Shown one piece after another: positions 31,375 to 36,233 of a stretch of DNA of 36,233 nucleotides. Numbering within the stretch: the stretch's first letter is position 1; each line of letters begins with the position of its first letter. The notes under the pieces are model-generated. The model searched no databases. It was not told the DNA's origin and saw only the letters and a program-made list of their open reading frames with translations. Made by a program: the position numbers and the translations under genes. Source of the stretch: Actinomycetota bacterium. Lineage in GTDB: Bacteria > Actinomycetota > Thermoleophilia > Solirubrobacterales > JACPNS01. The stretch lies in NCBI GenBank assembly GCA_016219715.1, contig JACRKX010000001.1, positions 1-36,233 of the forward strand. Reading direction: 5' to 3'.

Positions 31375-33156
31375 ATGCCCTACCAAGACCTTTCCCGCCT
31401 GAATGCCACCGATGCTTCGTTCCTCGTTCAGGAACGCACCGGCTCGCACATGCACATCGGCGGGGTGATGATCTTCGAGGGTCCGGCTCCCGAGCTGAAC
31501 ATCTTCAAGCGCCACATCGAATCGCGCCTGCACATGGTTCCGCGCTACCGCCAGCGACTCGTCTGGCCACGCTTTCAGGCCGGCCGCCCGTTCTGGGCCG
31601 ACGACCCCGATTTCAACCTCAGCTACCACCTGCGCGATACAGCGCTGCCCGAACCGGGCAACGACGAGCAGCTCGAGCGGCTGATCGCGCGCATCTTCAG
31701 CCAGCGCCTCGACCGCCGCAAGCCGCTGTGGGAGATGTGGCTCGTCGACGGCCTCTCAGGCGGACGCTTCGCGATGATCCTCAAGTCACATCACTCGATG
31801 ATCGACGGCATCGCCGGCATCGACGTCGGCACCGTGCTGATGAGCATGGAGCCGACCACCACCGTCGAAGAACCGCGCCCCTGGCACCCGCGCCCGCTGC
31901 CCACCCAAGGCGAGTTGATCGAGATCGGTCTACGTGAAGCCGCCGAGGCGCCGTTCAAGGCGGTCAACGGCCTCGTTGACCTCGCGCGCGGCCGCGAATC
32001 GGCCCGTTCGAGCGCGGCAGGCTTCATGAGCGGCGTGACCAAGGCGATAAGCGAAACCCTCGACGCCGCGCCGCGCAGCCCGCTGAACACGCAGATCGGT
32101 CAGCACCGCCGTTTCAAATTCGTGCGCAATTCGCTCGACGAGTTTCGCGAGATCAAGTCGCTGCTCGACACGACCGTCAACGACGTCGTTCTCACGATCA
32201 CCTCAGACGCTCTGGGCCGCTGGCTGCGCTCGCGCTACTACCCGACCGACGGGCTGCGTCTGCGCGCCCTCGTTCCGGTCTCCACACGCCCACAGGCGCG
32301 CCGGGGCGAGGACATCGCCGCCGGCAACGAGCTACTCGCCATGCGTGGCTCCCTGCCCGTCGAAGAGATGGACGCGCTCAAGCGACTGAGCATCGTCAAG
32401 CAGTCGATGGAGGGTCTGAAGAAGAGCAATCAGGCGATCGCGGCCGATGCGCTCACCGCCGTACAGAACTTCGCGCCGCCGAACATCCTCGCCCAGGCCA
32501 GTCGCATCAACTTCTCGACGCGGCTCTTCAACCTCCTGGTCACCAACGTGCCCGGCCCGCAGATTCCGCTGTACCTGCTCGACCGCCAGATGCTCGACGC
32601 CTTCCCCGTGCCGTTCCTCGCCGAAAACCACGGTCTCGCCGTGGCGATCATGAGCTACAACGGCCGCATCAACTTCGGAATCCTTGGCGACTACGACGCG
32701 ATCCCCGACATCCAGGTGATCGCCGACAGCCTCGCCGACAGCCGCGACGACCTGCTCGACGCCGCCGCTCAGGTCAAGACAAAGGTGCGTGAGGTCATGC
32801 GTACCGGCGAGGTCGCGGCGCTGGCACCAACCGCGGAGGCGGCGGCGAAGGCCACGAAGAAGGTTGCCGCTCGAAAGTCGGCCTCGATGCCCGGCACAGC
32901 GGTGAAATCCACTGCCAAGCAGTCCTCGAAGCGCAGCCCTGCAAAGCCAAAGGCGGCTACCGGAAACGGAGCGCAACCGGCCAGCGCCAAGCCAGCGGCA
33001 AAGACCGCGGCCACATCGAAGTCAGCCGCCAAGTCCACCAAGAAGCCGGCCACAAAGGCCAAACCCACCGCAAAACCGGCCGCGAAGGCCAAGTTGCCGG
33101 TCAACGGGGCCGACCCGAAGCCTCAGAGCTCCCCCACGCCGACGTCTGCCTCCTGA
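31375..33156 (+). CDS. Wax ester synthase/diacylglycerol acyltransferase (WS/DGAT) with Lys/Ala-rich tail
   Basis: The enzyme uses acyl-CoA to acylate alcohols or diacylglycerol, making storage lipids. Residues 1-475 are a full WS/DGAT: LNATDASFLVQE at the start, the catalytic HHxxxDG motif in KSHHSMIDGIAG near residue 140, NDVVLTITSDALGRWL, ALVPVSTR, GNELLAMRGSLP and the VTNVPGPQIPLYLL segment. Residues about 481-593 are an unusual Ala/Lys/Pro/Ser/Thr-rich, strongly basic stretch (AAKATKKVAARKSAS, KSAAKSTKKPATKAK), like histone-H1-type tails of some actinobacterial proteins. It might tether lipid droplets to DNA or an anionic surface. The ATG at 31375 follows a purine-rich GAGGAAGAGACGAGG. 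Confidence 0.93.
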   Translation: MPYQDLSRLNATDASFLVQERTGSHMHIGGVMIFEGPAPELNIFKRHIESRLHMVPRYRQRLVWPRFQAGRPFWADDPDFNLSYHLRDTALPEPGNDEQLERLIARIFSQRLDRRKPLWEMWLVDGLSGGRFAMILKSHHSMIDGIAGIDVGTVLMSMEPTTTVEEPRPWHPRPLPTQGELIEIGLREAAEAPFKAVNGLVDLARGRESARSSAAGFMSGVTKAISETLDAAPRSPLNTQIGQHRRFKFVRNSLDEFREIKSLLDTTVNDVVLTITSDALGRWLRSRYYPTDGLRLRALVPVSTRPQARRGEDIAAGNELLAMRGSLPVEEMDALKRLSIVKQSMEGLKKSNQAIAADALTAVQNFAPPNILAQASRINFSTRLFNLLVTNVPGPQIPLYLLDRQMLDAFPVPFLAENHGLAVAIMSYNGRINFGILGDYDAIPDIQVIADSLADSRDDLLDAAAQVKTKVREVMRTGEVAALAPTAEAAAKATKKVAARKSASMPGTAVKSTAKQSSKRSPAKPKAATGNGAQPASAKPAAKTAATSKSAAKSTKKPATKAKPTAKPAAKAKLPVNGADPKPQSSPTPTSAS

Positions 33157-33197
33157 CTGCACCGCAGTCATGGCACCCGCAGCATGGTCGGGGGTGC
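33154..33197 (+). terminator. Double hairpin after the WS/DGAT gene
   Basis: TGACTGC-ACC-GCAGTCA (33154-33170) is a perfect 7-bp stem that includes the stop codon. A second dyad, GCACCC...GGGTGC (33173-33178 with 33192-33197), follows directly. The two convergent genes end on either side. No strong T-tract, so the structure may act in RNA stability as well as termination. Confidence 0.55.
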
Positions 33198-33222
33198 GGT
33201 TTGAGAGCTGAGGAAGCGAGGC

Positions 33223-33846
33223 CTAGCAGGCGCTCGCTTCGATGTCCTCCAGCTTGACCTCGGGCTGACCCTGCATCTTGCGCGTCTCGACCATGTGGAA
33301 GGGGCGCGGCTTGGTCTTGGCAGTTTTGCACCCATCACCCGGCAGCAAGCGCGTCGTCTTCACGATGACCTTGCCGTCGTCTTCGTAGATGTCGGTGATT
33401 GAGATGAGCACTCCCCGCTTCGACTCGGGCATGAACACGCCGACCAGTTGACGGTCCGTGTAGTCGATCGGGACGATGCTCTCCTTTTTGACGCCGTGAG
33501 AGAAGTGCTGCTTGCGCATCGCGGCAGCTTCCTTGTTGGAACGGGCGATGATCGCGGTGGGCTCATCGACGCGATAGCCCGTCTGGTCACCTGAGAGGAT
33601 CTGGATCGGCGGCGGCTCGCTGGAGAAGTTCTCCTTCTCTTCGGCGATGTCCTTGGGGTCGCGCTGCTTGCCGGCCTCGACGGTGAAGCCGCCGGCTTCG
33701 TCACCGGTGACGCCCGGAGGTGCGCCCTTGCCGGTCTCGGTGCCGGAATCGTCGTCGCCGCAGCCTGCCAGCAGGCCCAGCGCCATCACGGCGATCAGCA
33801 TCAGGAACGCGGTGCGCATGCGCAGTTGAAATGCGTTGTGAGTCAT
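33223..33846 (-). CDS. Lipoprotein with PrcB-like C-terminal domain
   Basis: The 207-residue product has a lipoprotein signal (RMRTAFLMLIAVMALGLLAGC, lipobox LLAGC near residue 29) and an acidic, flexible stretch up to about residue 75. The C-terminal part (IDYTDRQLVGVFMPESKRGVLISITDIYEDDGKVIVKTTRLLPGDGC, then PFHMVETRK) resembles the PrcB_C beta-domain found in protease-associated proteins of spirochaetes and others. Two cysteines, in GDGC and at the very C-terminus, may form a disulfide. Function is unknown; surface location on the cell membrane is inferred. A GGGGGGA stretch lies 8 nt before the ATG. Confidence 0.7.
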   Translation of the reverse strand: MTHNAFQLRMRTAFLMLIAVMALGLLAGCGDDDSGTETGKGAPPGVTGDEAGGFTVEAGKQRDPKDIAEEKENFSSEPPPIQILSGDQTGYRVDEPTAIIARSNKEAAAMRKQHFSHGVKKESIVPIDYTDRQLVGVFMPESKRGVLISITDIYEDDGKVIVKTTRLLPGDGCKTAKTKPRPFHMVETRKMQGQPEVKLEDIEASAC

Positions 33847-34065
33847 CGAAGTAGTCCCCCCGGACTTTGAGCGAGTGAGTCAGCCAGAATCCCGATCCGC
33901 GGCGGAAGCTTTCCGCCCGCGCGGGCTTGTCGCAGTTTAGTCCGCGCGGCGAGACTGGTCCATGGAGCAGGTATTAAGCAGCATTCCGGCCTGAATAGGA
34001 AAGAGTCCCCAGGGCTGGCCCTGGGGACTCTTTCCAGACTTCGGATCTGCTTTCGAGCAGCTGGC
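33847..34065. other. Intergenic region between lipoprotein and surface-protein genes
   Basis: This 219-bp stretch holds the upstream region of the lipoprotein gene and, at 33998-34035, a long perfect hairpin downstream of the surface-protein gene. I see no ORF with coding character and no further repeats. Confidence 0.5.
33998..34035 (-). terminator. Perfect 17-bp hairpin downstream of the surface-protein gene
   Basis: GGAAAGAGTCCCCAGGG pairs exactly with CCCTGGGGACTCTTTCC around a CTGG loop. It lies 30 bp after the surface-protein stop on the minus strand. The stem itself ends in A/T-containing bases but no T-run follows, so this is a strong factor-independent or mixed terminator candidate. 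Confidence 0.8.
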
Positions 34066-35382
34066 TTAGAACATGCAGCCGATCGGCTCGATCAGCTGGT
34101 TGCGCGTGGCGTTCGGCGTGCCGCGCTGCGGGACCAGCAGGGTCGTGAGGTTGTCACCGGCCGAGTGACAGACCGAGTCGGCCGCCGCAGCAACCTTAAC
34201 TACGTGCTGCTGGAGCGGATTGCCGATGCTGTCGGTACGGCCCGGGACGGTGCCCATCGCCAGCGAGACAGTGCTCAGCGGCACGTCCGGCAGCGCGTTG
34301 AACACGGCACGGATCGCCTGGTCACAGGTCTCGAACAGCGGGTCACAGGTCGGGACGTACTGCACGGTGGCGGTGGTACCGACGAGGCCGATGTTCACTC
34401 CCTGCGGGTTGCCCGGCGTGTCAGCGTCGACCGCGATTCCGATGTTCGGAATCGGTGCCTTCTCGATCAGCCAGACGTCGCCGGTGATCGTGCCGTCGAG
34501 CAGCGGCGTGGTGATCGCAACCGAACCCACGCGCGCCTGCGCCGGACACGGGAACGACGGATTCTCGTAGTCGAAGTAGTTGTAGACCGGTGTCGACGGC
34601 GGTGAAGCGTTGACAATGGTCTCAACCGGACACTGATCGACCGAGGCATCGCCGAAGGCTGCCGTGTTGGCAGACAGGAACGGCGGCAGCGTGACCTGTA
34701 CGGCCGCGAGCGGGCTGTGGTCGAACGGAATGCCCATGTCCGCTGTCATCACTGTTCCGTCGCCGGCATTCAGCGACGAGAACGAGTAGTTGACCGTCGG
34801 GTTGAAGGGCACCGCGGCACAGTTGTCGACAGCGTATGCGGCGGTGACGTTCGGGGTCACAGATCCGTTGTATCCAGTGCCCGTTCCACGGAACTGGTTG
34901 AAGAACGGACGGTGCGTACCCGGCGTGACGCAGCGGCGCTGGTTGAACAGCAGCGGCGGGTTGGTCGCGCTGGGCGGGGCGGCCATGTTCGGACGGGTGT
35001 CGCCGTTGATCGTCAGCGTGCCCGAGCGCAGGTGGAACCGGTTGCCGGTGTCCGTCTGGCGCGGGATGTTGTCGATCACGATCCGCAGGTTGCGGGCCTG
35101 GTCGTTGACACGCAGCGCGCCGCGCGCGACCACGTTGCCGAGAGGACCGGTTACCGGGCCGGTGATGTTCTCGAACTCGACGGCCACACCGGCGGCGTCT
35201 GTGCTGGGCAGGCCCGTCGGGTCGACCAGATAGATATTGCCGTTCGCCGTCACAGTGCCGTCGGTGACGCTTGTACCGGTCGCGACACCCGTACCAACCA
35301 GCGAGCTGGCCGGGCAGGTGCCCGAGTCGGCCTGCGCCATCGTGCAGCGGTTGGCTGGCGGAATCGACTTAAGCGAGCCCAT
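34066..35382 (-). CDS. Large secreted/surface protein, C-terminal part (frame-shifted from the next entry)
   Basis: The 438 residues form the C-terminal region of an extracellular protein rich in Thr, Asn, Pro and paired cysteines (NRCTMAQADSGTCPASSLVGTG, NQRRCVTPGTHRPFFNQF, DQCPVETIVNAS, YVPTCDPLFETCDQAIRAVF). This pattern looks like the large, poorly studied surface proteins of Solirubrobacterales-type actinobacteria. The start MGSLKS is not genuine: the upstream reading is PDGLMGSLKSIPPANRC, continuous with the HYR-repeat part once one base of the G5 run at 35392-35396 is removed. It ends at a strong hairpin. No enzymatic motif is recognised. Confidence 0.75.
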   Translation of the reverse strand: MGSLKSIPPANRCTMAQADSGTCPASSLVGTGVATGTSVTDGTVTANGNIYLVDPTGLPSTDAAGVAVEFENITGPVTGPLGNVVARGALRVNDQARNLRIVIDNIPRQTDTGNRFHLRSGTLTINGDTRPNMAAPPSATNPPLLFNQRRCVTPGTHRPFFNQFRGTGTGYNGSVTPNVTAAYAVDNCAAVPFNPTVNYSFSSLNAGDGTVMTADMGIPFDHSPLAAVQVTLPPFLSANTAAFGDASVDQCPVETIVNASPPSTPVYNYFDYENPSFPCPAQARVGSVAITTPLLDGTITGDVWLIEKAPIPNIGIAVDADTPGNPQGVNIGLVGTTATVQYVPTCDPLFETCDQAIRAVFNALPDVPLSTVSLAMGTVPGRTDSIGNPLQQHVVKVAAAADSVCHSAGDNLTTLLVPQRGTPNATRNQLIEPIGCMF

Positions 35383-36233
35383 CAGACCGTCGGGGGATGT
35401 CGGCGCTCTTCGGGTCGTCGTAGCCTTGCAGCGTCAGCGACGCGGCAATGTTCGGGTGCGCACCAGCGTCGTTCGCGTCGGCCGCGGTGGGCTCGAGCGA
35501 GTTCGGCATGGCGGTCGCGGTGGCTGTCGCATTGAACGCGCGGTCGTCGATCCAAATGAAGCCGATCGACGGCGACGGGTCAGGCGTGGTGTTGTTGAGT
35601 GCGCGCACCTCGTAGGTGTGCTCGATCGGGCTGGTCAGTCCGGTCGGCAGCGAGAACGGCGAGGTACACGCGGTCCACGAGCCGCCATCGATGCGGCACT
35701 CGAACGACGTGGCGTTCGTTCCGTCGAATGAGAACGTACCCGGAGCACTGCTCAACGCCGAAGGCTCGGCGAAGTCCGTGATCTGAGTCTCGGGAGTGAC
35801 CACGACCGGAACGTAGGTCACCGTGACCGAGGCGGAACCGGTGTTGCCGGAACCGTCCTGGCACGTCACGGTGATGACGTTCGGGCCCTCGACCAGCGTG
35901 ACCGGGCCAGGGGCCGGGCTGCAGGTCGGCGTGGCGCCGGAGTCGTCAGTGGCGGTGTAGGCCAGGGTGACGGTGTCGGTGTTGACGGTCGAACCGTCGG
36001 CCGGGCTGGTGATGTTGATCACCGGCGGCGTGGTGTCGGGGACGACGTAGGTCACGGTGACCGAGGCGGAGCTGCTGTTGCCGCTTCCGTCAGAGCAGTT
36101 GACCGTGATCGTGTTCGGGCCCTCGACCAGCGTGACCGGGCCAGGGGCCGGGCTGCAGGTCGGTGTGGCGCCGGAGTCGTCAGTGGCGCTGTAGGCCAGG
36201 GTGACGGTGTCGGTGTTGACGGTCGAGCCGTCG
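35369..36233 (-). CDS. Large surface protein, HYR/Ig-like repeat part (N-terminus beyond window)
   Basis: In this frame the coding region is open to the right edge. It encodes at least two 78-residue HYR/Ig-like repeats (DTTPPVINITSPADGSTVNTDTVTLAYTATDDSG ... GPNVITVTCQDGSGNTGSASVTVTYV), a structure found in bacterial adhesins and wall-associated proteins. A different beta domain follows (FSFDGTNATSFECRIDGGSWTACTSPFSLP), typical of cell-surface proteins that carry EGF/Ig-like 'ECRIDGGSW' modules. After DDPKSADIPRR the frame runs into a stop (TAA at 35369) because of a one-base excess in a homopolymer. The true start lies outside the window, so the ORF-track Met at 36055 is internal. Confidence 0.8.
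   Translation of the reverse strand, partial: DGSTVNTDTVTLAYSATDDSGATPTCSPAPGPVTLVEGPNTITVNCSDGSGNSSSASVTVTYVVPDTTPPVINITSPADGSTVNTDTVTLAYTATDDSGATPTCSPAPGPVTLVEGPNVITVTCQDGSGNTGSASVTVTYVPVVVTPETQITDFAEPSALSSAPGTFSFDGTNATSFECRIDGGSWTACTSPFSLPTGLTSPIEHTYEVRALNNTTPDPSPSIGFIWIDDRAFNATATATAMPNSLEPTAADANDAGAHPNIAASLTLQGYDDPKSADIPRRSDGLA
35392..35396 (+). other. G5 homopolymer causing an apparent frameshift
   Basis: Read on the minus strand as GACATCCCCCGACGG. With four C's the two ORFs join as ADIPDGLMGSLKSIPP, which is the expected continuous reading. The two ORFs overlap only around this run. Confidence 0.85.
35881..36233 (-). repeat. 234-bp-period tandem HYR-domain repeat
   Basis: 35881-35999 and 36115-36233 are 119-bp segments offset by 234 bp that differ at only three positions; the remaining parts of each unit are more diverged. 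Further copies probably lie beyond the right edge. Such near-identical tandem domains arise by recent duplication or concerted evolution and can also collapse in assemblies. Confidence 0.9.

Noticed and set aside
1-36233. tRNA, rRNA, insertion sequences, prophage or integrase genes
   Set aside because: I found no transposase, integrase or phage-like proteins and no recognisable tRNA or rRNA sequence by reading; a covariance-model scan was not possible.

Overview
The window is high-GC DNA, mostly tightly packed operons with ATGA-type overlaps and many GTG starts. A SUF operon led by an Rrf2 regulator, a DtxR/IdeR-type iron box, a bacterial WS/DGAT and HYR-type surface proteins all fit a high-GC actinobacterium. 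The surface-protein and lipoprotein style resembles the Thermoleophilia/Solirubrobacterales; that placement is inference, because no rRNA or marker tree is available here.

Layout. 1-636 (-): short-chain dehydrogenase running off the left edge. 675-3007 (+): PEP synthase split into two frames by an internal loss of sequence. 3063-7808 (+): sufR-sufC-sufD-sufS-sufU plus a hotdog thioesterase; sufB is missing from this operon. 7809-8156: AT-richer promoter region. 8157-20156 (+): an eleven-gene, almost gapless operon encoding an SCP2 lipid-carrier protein, a type II DMSO-reductase-family Mo enzyme (Fe-S beta and Mo alpha subunits), three ANL/PaaK-like ligase modules (one apparently intact, two degenerate), a U32-family Fe-S protein, a small four-helix membrane protein and two tandem MqnC-like radical SAM enzymes. 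20198-22930 (-): a convergent operon of an acetoacetate-decarboxylase-like protein, an acyl-CoA dehydrogenase and a YbaB/EbfC protein. 23063-26847: divergent Fe(III) ABC importer with an iron box between the two arms. 27003-28410: sufB, broken by a 10-bp tandem duplication. 28461-33156: SpoIIM-like membrane protein, a cysteine-less thioredoxin-fold protein, ispH and a WS/DGAT with a histone-like tail. 33223-36233 (-): PrcB-like lipoprotein and a large HYR-repeat surface protein, frameshifted in a homopolymer and running off the right edge.

The most interesting part is 8.0-23.0 kb. Its two convergent operons carry the same 10-bp half-site (ATGTAACATC, in the same orientation to each first gene) inside similar inverted repeats, so they are probably one regulon. 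The gene content combines three oxygen-independent chemistries: a type II Mo enzyme (family members hydroxylate hydrocarbons or sterols with water), an SCP2 + U32 pair (as in UbiT with UbiU/UbiV, O2-independent ubiquinone hydroxylation) and futalosine-pathway-like radical SAM enzymes, together with CoA-ligase and acyl-CoA dehydrogenase functions. My inference is an uncharacterised anaerobic pathway that makes, hydroxylates or degrades a hydrophobic molecule (quinone-like, isoprenoid or steroid) in the cytoplasm or at the membrane. The substrate cannot be read from the sequence.

Three genes (ppsA, sufB, the surface protein) are each broken by an indel. Because SufB is normally required when SUF is the Fe-S system, consensus or assembly errors should be excluded before reading these as true pseudogenes.
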